Below are positions 16,326 to 24,551 of a stretch of DNA of 64,000 bases, one piece after another (position 1 is the first letter of the stretch; each line of letters opens with the position of its first letter). The translations under genes and the position numbers were made by a program. Under the pieces are notes generated by a model that was given only the letters and a program-made list of their open reading frames with translations, had not been told where the DNA came from and ran no database searches. Source of the DNA: Megasphaera sp. AM44-1BH (GTDB lineage Bacteria > Bacillota > Negativicutes > Veillonellales > Megasphaeraceae); assembly GCF_003467125.1 (NCBI RefSeq), contig NZ_QSFA01000014.1, positions 24,500 through 88,499 on the forward strand. The letters are read 5' to 3'.

Positions 16326-16594
16326 CCTGCGAACTGGTATCTGCTTACTGCTTGCGACTATTCTTCCCAGCCTGCTGCCTTTCCTCTTTCGACGAACGAC
16401 CATCGGCCTTTTCAATACGTACAACGGCGTACAGAAATCTGCCTCTACGGTAAACGAGCGCAGCCACGGGCAACCTCATGCTGCATATCCGATCGAGCTG
16501 CTGCTGTAACGTCTGGTCATCTGATTCCACCGTGTAAACATATTCATTTCAGTCGGTTCAAAGCACCGTGTAGCATGGTCATCCTTACGAAGAA

Positions 16595-16735
16595 TACCGG
16601 TTTGAAGAACCGTGTAGCATGGCGTCCCTGTGAAGGGAAGCTGTCAGCTCTGCTGACTGAAGGGTCCTTACATCGTCTGAGTTCCAGTATCTGAGTCCGA
16701 GGATGTAGCACATCAAACCGGCTTCGTCAAACATC
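16595..16735 (+). repeat. Composite dispersed repeat, inverted copy at 63.3 kb
   Basis: About 130 nt combine ACCGTGTAGCATGGCGTCCC, a short hairpin, a second hairpin (GTCAGC-TCT-GCTGAC type) and the CTGAGTCCGAGGATGT segment. The same blocks occur in the same order, on the opposite strand, at 63262-63390. Stem sequences differ but remain paired in the two copies. Confidence 0.8.
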
Positions 16736-16755
16736 AAACTTCAAACTCCAAACTA

Positions 16756-16913
16756 CAAACTATCCCTTCTCGCGCGGGCCAGTTCCCGGGACCGGGCTTG
16801 AGCGGGGGAGTCTCCAAACTCCCCGCTCTTCCCGTCTGGGACTGGCTGCCAATTTTGAGGGTGTCAGTGTCAATACTATATATATACCAATGTTGACACC
16901 CTTTTTGACACCC
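16756..16913. repeat. Long palindromic repeat, copy 2
   Basis: The 108-bp unit 16756-16863 is nearly identical to copy 1. The following AT-rich stretch is enclosed by GGGTGTCA (16859-16866) and TGACACCC (16894-16901), with a second TGACACCC at 16906-16913. The enclosing arms differ from copy 1 yet still pair, which suggests selection for structure. Confidence 0.85.
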
Positions 16914-17256
16914 TGTTCTTGCTTCCTATTAGAATCGCATTTTTCTTCCTGTTTATATTGTAAAAATAGTTCTACGAAACGTTTATACGACAAAATATAT
17001 CATTATGTATTATTTAATCCAACTAATCCACTAAAGAAATTTATCATGTTATTATAGCAAGGCACCACCACTCTGCCCCATGTCTCGAAAAAGTCAGCCC
17101 TGCTGCATCATCACTCCGCCTATGATAATACAGCATAATTTCTCTCTTCCCGGTATTTTTTATTTATGTAATTACATTAACATAATTATAACATGTAAAA
17201 CGGAATATGTCAAAACATACAGTTAGTAATTGATGTATTCCCGAGTTTGCCACTTA

Positions 17257-17325
17257 AAAAGAAAAGAAAGAGTTCCTGAAGCGCATGGATGAGCGGTTTC
17301 AAGAACTCGTTCTTTTTAATTTTTT
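17257..17325. terminator. Large bidirectional hairpin
   Basis: AAAGAAAGAGTTCCTGAA pairs imperfectly with TTCAAGAACTCGTTCTTT. It is flanked by A-rich sequence on the left and TTTTTAATTTTTT on the right. The plus-strand version looks like an intrinsic terminator, but no gene precedes it. Confidence 0.5.
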
Positions 17326-17395
17326 GAAGGTACCTAACCCTCGTATTCGTATTGTTTTAACAATCCAGGCAAAGAATGTGCATGAAAATCTCCTG

Positions 17396-17455
17396 AAAAA
17401 AACGCCAACTCCTATGCTTATTTCATTCATACTATAAGCATAAAAGTTGGCGGTT
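17396..17455 (-). terminator. Terminator of the RIC gene
   Basis: On the minus strand AACCGCCAACT pairs with AGTTGGCGTT, with an inner ATGCTTAT/ATAAGCAT stem, followed by TTTTTTT. Confidence 0.8.
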
Positions 17456-17533
17456 TTATCGTTTTGTCTCTTCTCTTCAGTCCAGCCCCTTTTCATTTGT
17501 CGGGGCTGGCACTTCCTGATGGCTCGGTTCGTT

Positions 17534-18238
17534 TTAGTTGGCGGCCTGTTCTGCGTATTCCGGGAAGACGATGGAATTTTCCTTGAAGATATGGACAAAC
17601 ACATCGTTTATAAATTCTTCCAACAACTGATAGGTCCGCTTAAAAGTGGCACAGGCATCAGCCGGCACGGTAAAATGATCGGTCAATTCTTCGATTTCCT
17701 TGATGATATTCCCGGCTGCCGTATGATCGTCTTCCAGGTTCTGAACCAAAGTCAGGATGTCCTGACCGGGCTGGGGATATTTCCGCATCAGCGGAAACAC
17801 CAATTTTTCTTCCCGGGCAAAATGTTCTTCCAAATCCGTTTTCAACGTCCCGTACAGATGATGGAGCCGGGTGAGCAGTTCTCCGTGGTGGGTATAATGG
17901 ACCAGAAGAATCTTGTTCAGGTCCCCTTCGATTTCTGCCATGTAATTCCGTTCACTGACATGGTGCGTCGCTTCCAGGTCCTGGAGCATGTCCGGAATGG
18001 AAAGACTTTTAAACCGTTCCAGCGATTCCTGCTGGCTGCCGGTCTTAGTACGGTGTTTGGCAAGGTAATCATTCAGACCGGCTACCACTTTTTCTGCATC
18101 CAGATTGGTTCCCTTTACCGCTTCTTCCAGGGGAATTCCCCCGCCACAGCAGTAATCCAGGTGCAGTTCATTGAAAAAGGGAATAGACTGGGGATAATCC
18201 CGTACCACTTCGGCCAACGTATTTTTTATTGTAATCAT
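17534..18238 (-). CDS. ric: RIC family iron-sulfur cluster repair protein (YtfE/ScdA)
   Basis: 234 residues, a di-iron protein that restores iron-sulfur clusters damaged by NO or peroxide. The N-terminal DUF542 domain has the signature LDYCCGGG (C30, C31). The C-terminal hemerythrin-like domain supplies iron ligands (HH in THHVSERNYM; HYTHHGEL; EEHFAREEKLVFPL; DDH; HIFKENSIVFPE). AGGAGG lies upstream of the ATG. It is transcribed alone with its own terminator. Confidence 0.95.
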   Translation of the reverse strand: MITIKNTLAEVVRDYPQSIPFFNELHLDYCCGGGIPLEEAVKGTNLDAEKVVAGLNDYLAKHRTKTGSQQESLERFKSLSIPDMLQDLEATHHVSERNYMAEIEGDLNKILLVHYTHHGELLTRLHHLYGTLKTDLEEHFAREEKLVFPLMRKYPQPGQDILTLVQNLEDDHTAAGNIIKEIEELTDHFTVPADACATFKRTYQLLEEFINDVFVHIFKENSIVFPEYAEQAAN

Positions 18239-18430
18239 AAGACATTCCTCCTAGTTCGTTTGATGGCCTAAGTGTACTGAATTTTCCGGAATAAATCCGT
18301 TGTAATAGCAACGTCAATGCAAATAAAGCGAAAAATCAAATAAATTCCATAAAAGAATCAGAAAATATCCAGCTGTAAAGCACATGGAGCTGTAACAAAA
18401 TGACTAAAAACTCATCTTGCTACAGCCCCT

Positions 18431-18465
18431 AAAAAAATGGGCTCAGATAACTGAGTCCATTTTTT
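18431..18465. terminator. Terminator between glycerate kinase and RIC
   Basis: ATGGGCTCAG (18437-18446) pairs with CTGAGTCCAT (18451-18460), flanked by A7 and T5, so it works in both directions. It ends the glycerate kinase transcript. Confidence 0.85.
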
Positions 18466-18526
18466 CGATGAGGCTATTATGTTACAGCCTCTTTTGTATG
18501 CTTATCATTTCTTTACAGGTTCCTTA

Positions 18527-19672
18527 TCAGCCGACGGCACGGATGAGGTTGAAGACCTGCTGGGCCGTATTAGTCATGTTGCGCAGGGCCGTTTCTTTAT
18601 TCATAGCTTCTTCCAGCGGCATGGCTTTATCGACGATAGAAAAGAAGGCATCGATACCCTGCCGGTTACATTCGACTGCATCCGCCGTCGTGCATCCTGC
18701 CAGGGCAATGACTTTGGCACCGTACTGTTTGGCCAGTTTCGCCACGCCAATGGGGGCCTTGCCCATGGCCGTCTGAGCATCGAGGCGTCCTTCGCCGGTG
18801 ATGACATAATCAGCATCTTTAACGGCATCGGCCAGGCGGATCGAATCGAGGACAATCTGGATTCCTGAGCGCAGGCGCCCGTGCAGATAGACCAGGAAGG
18901 CAAAGCCCATGCCACCAGCCGCACCAGCCCCAGCTGTCTGGCTGTAGTCATAGCCGGTATACTGCCGGGTGACAGCGGCAAAGGATCGGCTGGCATCATC
19001 CAGGACTTTGACATCCTGTAGCGATGCCCCTTTCTGGGGCCCGAAGATATGAGCAGCGCCCCAATTCCCAAACAGAGGATTAGTCACGTCACAGGCGACA
19101 TCGAAGGTACAATCTTTCAGTGCCGGCAGTACCTGGGTATCATCGACAGATGCGATACGCCCTACTTCCTGTCCGCCTGTGCCGACTGGCCGTCCTTTAT
19201 CATCGCGGAAAATGTAACCGAGGGCCTGAAGCATACCGACGCCGCAGTCACTGGTCGAGCTGCCACCCAGCCCGATGATGAAATGGCGGATGCCCGCTTT
19301 TATAGCCTGTGCCATGACCTGCCCGACACCGTACGTTGTCGTATGCAGGGGATTGCGCTGTTCAGACGGTACCAGGCCCAATCCGGCAGCCCCGGCCATT
19401 TCAATGACAGCCGCTCCCATGTCTGGCAGATATCCATAAGGACAGGATACGGTTCCCCCCAAAGGACCCCGGACATCAACATAGCGGAGTTGTCCGCCCA
19501 GTCCATCGACGAGGGCCTCAACGGTTCCTTCCCCACCGTCAGCCAGGGGCTTGACGATGACCTGGACGGGATGACCGCCATAAGCTTTGCGGATACCGGC
19601 TTCAATGGCCCGGCCGGCTTCAACAGAAGTCAGACTATTTTTCAAGGAATCAATGGCTACGACGACTTTCAT
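18527..19672 (-). CDS. garK: Glycerate kinase (GarK/GlxK type)
   Basis: 381 residues, the usual length. It phosphorylates D-glycerate with ATP, feeding 2-phosphoglycerate into glycolysis. Family motifs are AIDSLKNSLTS at the N-terminus, PLADGGEGT (42-50), IGLGGSSTSDCGVGML and VITGEGRLDAQT. GAGGAGAG lies before the ATG. No glycerate- or glyoxylate-producing genes lie next to it; the upstream neighbours on the same strand are a tiny ORF and a ZIP transporter. Confidence 0.95.
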   Translation of the reverse strand: MKVVVAIDSLKNSLTSVEAGRAIEAGIRKAYGGHPVQVIVKPLADGGEGTVEALVDGLGGQLRYVDVRGPLGGTVSCPYGYLPDMGAAVIEMAGAAGLGLVPSEQRNPLHTTTYGVGQVMAQAIKAGIRHFIIGLGGSSTSDCGVGMLQALGYIFRDDKGRPVGTGGQEVGRIASVDDTQVLPALKDCTFDVACDVTNPLFGNWGAAHIFGPQKGASLQDVKVLDDASRSFAAVTRQYTGYDYSQTAGAGAAGGMGFAFLVYLHGRLRSGIQIVLDSIRLADAVKDADYVITGEGRLDAQTAMGKAPIGVAKLAKQYGAKVIALAGCTTADAVECNRQGIDAFFSIVDKAMPLEEAMNKETALRNMTNTAQQVFNLIRAVG

Positions 19673-19720
19673 GATACTCTCTCCTCTATGTGCGAACTCG
19701 TAAGACTTATTTCTCTGTGC

Positions 19721-19831
19721 TTATAGTTTGGCAAATTTCCACGGCTGCAGTGTTCTTCTTCGCCAGACGGCAATGGCCTCGACCGGATTGACAATCTGCC
19801 GGGTTAATTCATCGATAATGCGTACTTTCAC
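19721..19831 (-). CDS. Possible 36-residue small protein
   Basis: A GTG-started frame reads KVRIIDELTRQIVNPVEAIA then VWRRRTLQPWKFAKL. GAGGTG lies 9 nt upstream. It lies between the ZIP transporter and glycerate kinase genes on the same strand with gaps of 34 and 48 nt, which suits a small operon member. I do not recognise it; its composition looks like real protein but it is short enough to be chance. Confidence 0.35.
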   Translation of the reverse strand: MKVRIIDELTRQIVNPVEAIAVWRRRTLQPWKFAKL

Positions 19832-19865
19832 CTAACGTCACCTCATTCTCCTCATGAAAATTGCC

Positions 19866-20645
19866 TCACGACAAAGCCACGTCCAAAGCCATCATCAACG
19901 TAAAGCCCAAAGCAAAGGACAAGACGCCGATGTCGGAGTGTTCACCGGCTGACATTTCCGGAATGAGCTCTTCAACGACGACGTAGCACATAGCCCCGGC
20001 TGCCAGACTGAGGAGATACGGCAGGACGGGCACGATGAAAGCCGTCAGGGCGATGGTCAGGGCAGCCCCGACAGGCTCGACGATTCCCGACAAGACTCCT
20101 CCGAGAAAGGCCTTATGCCGGCCCACACCGGCGGCCTTGAGAGGCAGGGAAATGATGGCCCCTTCGGGCAGGTTCTGCAAGGCGATCCCCAGGGACAAGG
20201 CCAGTGCCCCGGCAGCGCTGATGCCTGTCTGACCGGTCAGGAGACCGGCATAGACGACGCCGATGGCCATGCCTTCAGGGATATTATGCAGCGTCACGGC
20301 CAGGACGAGCATGGTTGTACGCTGTAAATGGCTGTGCGGCCCTTCGGCCTTCTCGCTGTACATATGCAGGTGCGGCACCAGCCGGTCCAGAGCCAGGAGC
20401 AGGAAGATACCCAGCCAGAACCCGGTCACAGCCGGTACGAAGGCGAATTTCCCTAACGGTGCCGATTCTTCCATTGCCGGAATCAGGAGACTCCAAACCG
20501 AAGCGGCAATCATGACCCCTGACGCAAAACCCGTCAGCCCCCGCTGAACCTGACGGTCCAGTTCCTGTTTCATGGCATAGACACAGGCCGCTCCTAAAGA
20601 CGTACCTGCGAAGGGAATCAGGATTCCCAGTATAAACTGTTCCAT
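19866..20645 (-). CDS. ZIP family divalent metal transporter
   Basis: 259 residues with eight predicted membrane helices. Metal-site motifs are HNIPEG (120-125) in helix IV and QNLPEG in helix V; a His-rich loop (PHLHMYSEKAEGPHSHLQ) lies between helices III and IV. It should import zinc or another divalent cation. GGGAG precedes the ATG. It is first on a minus-strand run with the tiny ORF and glycerate kinase. Confidence 0.93.
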   Translation of the reverse strand: MEQFILGILIPFAGTSLGAACVYAMKQELDRQVQRGLTGFASGVMIAASVWSLLIPAMEESAPLGKFAFVPAVTGFWLGIFLLLALDRLVPHLHMYSEKAEGPHSHLQRTTMLVLAVTLHNIPEGMAIGVVYAGLLTGQTGISAAGALALSLGIALQNLPEGAIISLPLKAAGVGRHKAFLGGVLSGIVEPVGAALTIALTAFIVPVLPYLLSLAAGAMCYVVVEELIPEMSAGEHSDIGVLSFALGFTLMMALDVALS

Positions 20646-20912
20646 AGAAACATCTCCCTTCTCATATATTTCGGTTTGATATTTTCTATCGTAATAAGTC
20701 TATTATATACAAAAAAGAGCTGCCCCTGCAAGACAGCTGATAGTTTAACACCTGTAATTGGAAACTTTTCTATTCCCTTCTTTTTGAACCTGTCGGAATT
20801 TCCAGGATGCTTCTTTAACTTCATTGAGCGTCCCTCTTGTTTTTTTTACTAATTTTGTTATACTTATAATATAGGTATTACATGTATTACAAAAAAAAGG
20901 GGGGGCATCCTT
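20646..20912. other. Region between the ZIP gene and the toxin-antitoxin pair
   Basis: It holds an unpaired half of a terminator (AGAGCTGCCCCTGCAAGACA, 20715-20734), whose complete form is at 21508-21540, and the antitoxin leader from about 20816. This suggests local duplication of the terminator around the toxin-antitoxin unit. Confidence 0.5.
20865..20890 (+). promoter_or_regulatory. -10 box and possible operator of the toxin-antitoxin operon
   Basis: TATAAT (20865-20870) is followed by GTATTACATGTATTAC, centred on the perfect palindrome TACATGTA. The site is where an autorepressing antitoxin usually binds. The -35 is unclear in a T-rich stretch. Confidence 0.5.
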
Positions 20913-21137
20913 ATGAGTACGATTTCTCTTAGAGTCAGTGATGAGGAAAACAAACTAATCCAGAACTATGTGTCGGCTAACAATCTGAATCTTTCTTCTT
21001 TTATCCGCAATCTTGTACTGGATAAGATTGAAGAAGACATGAAACTGGATGAAGACCGGATTCTTCGGGCCCGTGCATTAATGGAAAAAGAAAAAATCTA
21101 TGATCACACGGAGGTCTGGAAGGAGCTTGGGATTTAG
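20913..21137 (+). CDS. RelB-type antitoxin
   Basis: 74 residues. The N-terminus MSTISLRVSDEENKLIQNYV plus SSFIRNLVLDKIEEDM has the ribbon-helix-helix pattern of RelB/DUF6290 antitoxins. The C-terminal tail (LMEKEKIYDHTEVWKELGI) would wrap around the toxin. A G-rich ribosome site (GGGGGGG) lies 10 nt upstream. The toxin start codon follows the stop immediately. A decayed copy lies at 15.7 kb. Confidence 0.9.
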   Translation: MSTISLRVSDEENKLIQNYVSANNLNLSSFIRNLVLDKIEEDMKLDEDRILRARALMEKEKIYDHTEVWKELGI

Positions 21138-21401
21138 ATGTATCAGGTAAAATTCTCCGAACATGCCGTAAAGGAACTAAAGAAGCTGGATAAGCCAACG
21201 GCCCGGGTTATCAAGAACTGGATCATAAAAAACTTAGTGGATACTACGGATCCACGTCAGCACGGTAAGCCCCTTACAGGGAATCTGAAAGGAATATGGC
21301 GGTACCGGGTCGGGGATTACCGACTTTTTGCGGAAATCCAGGAGGATGTGCTGATTGTGTTTCTTTTTGAAATTGACCACCGGCGAGAAATTTACAGGTG
21401 A
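21138..21401 (+). CDS. RelE/ParE family toxin
   Basis: 87 residues, a RelE-fold toxin that probably cleaves mRNA on the ribosome. Characteristic parts are YQVKFSEHAVKELKKLDK at the N-terminus, DPRQHGKPLTG, and GIWRYRVGDYRLFAEI with the basic residues that line the active site, ending DHRREIYR. ATG abuts the antitoxin TAG (TAGATG), and AAGGAG inside the antitoxin gene serves as ribosome site. Confidence 0.93.
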   Translation: MYQVKFSEHAVKELKKLDKPTARVIKNWIIKNLVDTTDPRQHGKPLTGNLKGIWRYRVGDYRLFAEIQEDVLIVFLFEIDHRREIYR

Positions 21402-21507
21402 TGGAAGCAGAATCCCAAAATAAAATTGTTTTTCCTTATTCTACTCGGATTAATCAGTAATAACAAATGCTTATAGCATATGACTTTTCATTTATTTGAT
21501 GAATCAC

Positions 21508-21540
21508 AAAAAGAGCTGCCCCTGCAAGACAGCTCTTTTT
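21508..21540. terminator. Bidirectional terminator
   Basis: AAAAAGAGCTG (21508-21518) and CAGCTCTTTTT (21530-21540) form an 11-bp perfect stem. It separates the convergent toxin-antitoxin and nitroreductase transcripts. Confidence 0.9.
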
Positions 21541-21560
21541 GTAGTTCATCAGATATAGTT

Positions 21561-22382
21561 TTACCGGATGATGGTAATCCGGTCCGTTGTCCGCTGGGGT
21601 GTCCGCTGGTAGGAAATATCCGGGATTCCCAGCGCCATCAGGAAACTCAGTTTGCATCCCTGGGGAATCTGGAACTGCGCTTCGATTTCAGGAAATTCCC
21701 GGGCCAGTGCTACGGCAATACCGTCCCAGACCGTACCCAGTCCCAGACTGGCGGCATAGAGCTCCAAGTACGATAAGGCAATGACGGGGTCTACGGTCTG
21801 GCAGACCGACGCAGCCGTTTTAGTATCAACCGAAGCAGCCACTAAGGCCGGCGCTCCCCGGTACACCAGGTCTTTTCCCACTTTACTGCTTGCTTCTGCC
21901 ATTTCTTTTATGATAAAAAGGGGCGAATCGGCACGGACAGTCTTCAGGCAATCGTATGTAATCTGCCGGATTTCATCCATTTTCCTGCGCGTCGCTACCA
22001 GCGAAAGATGAACCGACGGTGCATTGACCCCTGTCGGCGCATACGCCAGCATTTCCGTAAGTTTATCCAGCTGTTCCTGTGACAGATCCGCTTCTTTGTA
22101 ATCCCGGATACTGCGCCGTGATTTTATCAGCTTTAACAGTTCTTCACTATTCCCATAGGATACGGCGCCGCATTTTTCCGGCTTCAGCCCGCCAAAAGAC
22201 AGGGCACCTTTTGGACAGACGAGCATACAATGCTGACAGGCCAGACACCGCTGTTCGCCTTCAGGCAGATATCGGGGAATCTTTTCTTCGTCAAATTCCA
22301 GACAAGCGGCTACGCAGTCCCGGATACACAAACCACAATGAATGCATTTTTCTTTTTCTACGGTAATCGTACGCTGAAGCAT
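21561..22382 (-). CDS. Nitroreductase with N-terminal 2[4Fe-4S] ferredoxin domain
   Basis: 273 residues. The first 65 contain two CxxCxxCxxxC clusters (CIHCGLCIRDC; CLACQHCMLVCPKG). Residues about 85-265 are an FMN-dependent nitroreductase (SRRSIRDYKEADLS; YAPTGVNAPS; LGLGTVWDG). The fused ferredoxin suggests electrons come from a low-potential donor rather than NADH directly. It follows arsM by 21 nt and is thus third in the arsR-arsM operon. GAGGAG precedes the ATG. Confidence 0.93.
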   Translation of the reverse strand: MLQRTITVEKEKCIHCGLCIRDCVAACLEFDEEKIPRYLPEGEQRCLACQHCMLVCPKGALSFGGLKPEKCGAVSYGNSEELLKLIKSRRSIRDYKEADLSQEQLDKLTEMLAYAPTGVNAPSVHLSLVATRRKMDEIRQITYDCLKTVRADSPLFIIKEMAEASSKVGKDLVYRGAPALVAASVDTKTAASVCQTVDPVIALSYLELYAASLGLGTVWDGIAVALAREFPEIEAQFQIPQGCKLSFLMALGIPDISYQRTPQRTTDRITIIR

Positions 22383-22403
22383 ATATATTCTACTCCTCTC
22401 TCA

Positions 22404-23444
22404 TTAGCAGCAACAGCCACTTTCTCCATCATCGCCTGCCACAGGGGTCATGCCGAAGGGGCCGAAATGGACAGACCGGTCACCATAGACCGTAAAGGCC
22501 GGGGCGTACCTCGTTTCCGAAAGCATGGATGCCAGATTGCCACTGACCAGCATGGGCTTTCCTGTCACAAAGTGGTTGTTCATATCGAAATCAAAAGCAT
22601 GGGGATGTCCGGGGACGGTGCCACGGTATACGGCTACCTGTCCATAATCTTCGCAGGCATCTTCCAGATCGGCCAGTTTAAATACCCGGACTGTCCGTTC
22701 TGAAAAATGGGCAAAGCCGACTTTTTCTTCGATTGCTTCATTTCCCAGGTCAAAATTGCGGATAGACATGTAAACGAAATCCATAAATCCCGCTTTATTC
22801 AGCATGCGGCGGAAATCTTCAAAATACATGGCACCGCTGATGCATTCACCGTGCAGCACCGGATCGGCGTAAAGTTCATCGGGAATGCGGCGGTCTGTAA
22901 AGACGTCGGAAAAGTACAGTTCACCACCCGGTTTGAGGACACGCCAGATTTCATTGAATACATTCTGCTTATAAGGTGACAAATTAATGACGCAGTTGGA
23001 AATAACCACATCGATAGAATTATCGGCAATTCCCAGGGATTGTAAATCTTCAATGTATCCCTTTTTGAAGGTTACATTTGATGCCTTGTAACCAAAGCGC
23101 TTGTACTGTTCTTCTTCATGGCGCAGGGCAATATCGAGCTGTTCCTGAGTCATATCGACGCCGATAACATGGCCCTTTTCACCAACCAGCTTACTGGCCA
23201 CGTAGACATCACGACCCGTACCGCACCCCAGATCCAGCACAGTCATGCCATCCAGCAGAGGGGGAATCGGCGAGCCGCATCCATAATAATGGGTTACAAT
23301 TTCATCATCGATAAGGCTCAGCGCTTCCCGCACTTCTTTAGGCAGTCCTGCGGAAGAACAGCAGCAGGCCTTTGTCTTGAGGTCTTTCGTTCCATCCAGC
23401 ACTTTGCCATAATATTCTTTGACTTGTTCTACGATTTCATTCAT
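22404..23444 (-). CDS. arsM: Arsenite methyltransferase
   Basis: 346 residues. The SAM motif is VLDLGCGTGRDVYVAS (69-84). The arsenic-binding cysteines of ArsM are present in ACCCSS near residue 28, SNCVINLSP and HGECISGA. The C-terminus ends in three cysteines (GCCC). It methylates As(III) with S-adenosylmethionine, giving volatile or less toxic forms. It lies 15 nt behind an ArsR repressor and ahead of a ferredoxin-nitroreductase. No arsenic efflux pump is present nearby. Confidence 0.95.
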   Translation of the reverse strand: MNEIVEQVKEYYGKVLDGTKDLKTKACCCSSAGLPKEVREALSLIDDEIVTHYYGCGSPIPPLLDGMTVLDLGCGTGRDVYVASKLVGEKGHVIGVDMTQEQLDIALRHEEEQYKRFGYKASNVTFKKGYIEDLQSLGIADNSIDVVISNCVINLSPYKQNVFNEIWRVLKPGGELYFSDVFTDRRIPDELYADPVLHGECISGAMYFEDFRRMLNKAGFMDFVYMSIRNFDLGNEAIEEKVGFAHFSERTVRVFKLADLEDACEDYGQVAVYRGTVPGHPHAFDFDMNNHFVTGKPMLVSGNLASMLSETRYAPAFTVYGDRSVHFGPFGMTPVAGDDGESGCCC

Positions 23445-23459
23445 AATATATTCCTCCTG

Positions 23460-23768
23460 TCAGCATCCATCACAAGGTGTCTGCCCTGCCCGCTTTTCCC
23501 GTTGGACGAGTTCCTGGAAAAACGAAGCCAGACAGCGGATGTAGTCTTCATTGAGAGCATAATAATGCCACCGGCCTTCTTTGCGGTCCCGGACCAGATG
23601 ACAGTCACAGAGGACATGCATATGATGGGACAGCGTCGGCTGGGTAATCTCAAAACGTTCCAGAATATGGCAGGCACACTGTTCCCCATCAGCCAGCATG
23701 GCAATGATCTGCAGCCGGACAGGGCTGCTGAGAGCTTTATTGATGTTTGCAATCTCCATCATATTCAT
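23460..23768 (-). CDS. arsR: ArsR family metalloregulator
   Basis: 102 residues, a winged-helix repressor. C31-x-C33 (EQCACHIL) is in the position of the ELCVCDL arsenic site, and a second pair C54-x-C56 (VLCDCHLV) follows. The recognition helix is TQPTLSHHMHVL. The start at 23768 (MNMMEI) has GGAGG 7 nt upstream. A perfect 10-bp inverted repeat lies between promoter and start codon, so it represses its own operon with arsM and the nitroreductase. Confidence 0.93.
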   Translation of the reverse strand: MNMMEIANINKALSSPVRLQIIAMLADGEQCACHILERFEITQPTLSHHMHVLCDCHLVRDRKEGRWHYYALNEDYIRCLASFFQELVQREKRAGQTPCDGC

Positions 23769-23780
23769 AGAAACGCCTCC

Positions 23781-23837
23781 ATTACATAGATACTCGTCTA
23801 TGTAATGGATTGTACCACTTATATAGACAGTCGTCAA
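23781..23837 (-). promoter_or_regulatory. arsR promoter and ArsR operator
   Basis: Minus strand: -35 TTGACG (23832-23837), 17-nt spacer, -10 TACAAT (23809-23814). The operator ATTACATAGA-N6-TCTATGTAAT (23781-23806) is a perfect 10-bp inverted repeat just downstream of the -10, covering the transcription start. Confidence 0.88.
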
Positions 23838-23941
23838 TGTTTTATGATATCGTATTAGTCAGAGCGAAACAGGGGTATAAGTCTCTATCCCTCATACCCC
23901 TTCATGTCATCCGATTCAAATCCAGTTAATCAGTATCTGAC

Positions 23942-24487
23942 CTATGCTTTTTCCTGAAAAGCATTCTTAGGCTGACCGCAAAGCGGACACACATAGTCAT
24001 CCCCTTCAGCATTGATATCCCCTTCGTATTCAAACCCGCATACCGGGCAGACGTACACCTTCCTGGCCTTGACAGGCTGATTTTCCTGAGGATATCTGGC
24101 GAGGATTTCTGCCATCATGACACCGTGGTGGCCTTCCTGTCTGGCAAAAACTTCCATTTCATCAGCTGCTTCATTAAATCCGGCGGCCCGGACCTGGTCC
24201 GCTATGGCTCTGACCTGTCCTTCCCCATTCGTTTCTGCCTTCTGCAAAGTCCGCACGAGCCCCCAGAAATCTTGTGGATATTTACCATTTAATGTTGCAT
24301 AAAACCCAGCATGAACAGCTTCCTGATTGGCTGCTTCTATAAAAATATCCACCAAATCATCGTACCCCTGTTCCTTTGCCATCCGTGCCAAAGCGTAGTA
24401 CATCATCGTCCCATTGGCTTCAGCCTGCATGATATTCTTTACTACTTTTTCCAGTTCCGTGCCTTTTGTCTGTCCATAAATGCTCAT
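23942..24487 (-). CDS. rbr: Rubrerythrin
   Basis: 181 residues. The N-terminal di-iron four-helix domain carries E23 (AEANGTMMYYALA), the E..H pair in QEAVHAGFY and ExxH in EVFARQEGHH. The C-terminal rubredoxin domain holds C147, C150, C167 and C170 (CPVCG, CPLCG). It reduces hydrogen peroxide in anaerobes. AGGAGG precedes the ATG. An AT-rich motif shared with the glutaredoxin, thioredoxin reductase and OhrR-like genes lies 65 nt upstream. Confidence 0.96.
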   Translation of the reverse strand: MSIYGQTKGTELEKVVKNIMQAEANGTMMYYALARMAKEQGYDDLVDIFIEAANQEAVHAGFYATLNGKYPQDFWGLVRTLQKAETNGEGQVRAIADQVRAAGFNEAADEMEVFARQEGHHGVMMAEILARYPQENQPVKARKVYVCPVCGFEYEGDINAEGDDYVCPLCGQPKNAFQEKA

Positions 24488-24551
24488 TGTCGTGTCCTCC
24501 TGTTTTAACTGCCACTCATGATAGTTGTCTACTTATATATTTATTTAACTT

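Larger units (their letters stand above)
15841..17256. other. Gene-free repeat field
   Basis: About 1.4 kb without a credible gene. Besides the listed repeats it holds a GGCCCCTTCC...CGCGGGGACGG palindrome (15871-15895, inverted copy at 63208-63232) and three CACCGTGTA boxes (16529, 16564, 16609). A 61-codon open frame on the minus strand at 16345-16530 has no ribosome site and was not called. Confidence 0.6.

Noticed and set aside
16345..16530. 61-codon minus-strand frame in the repeat field
   Set aside because: GTG start without a Shine-Dalgarno, beginning inside a repeated CACCGTGTA box; more likely chance.
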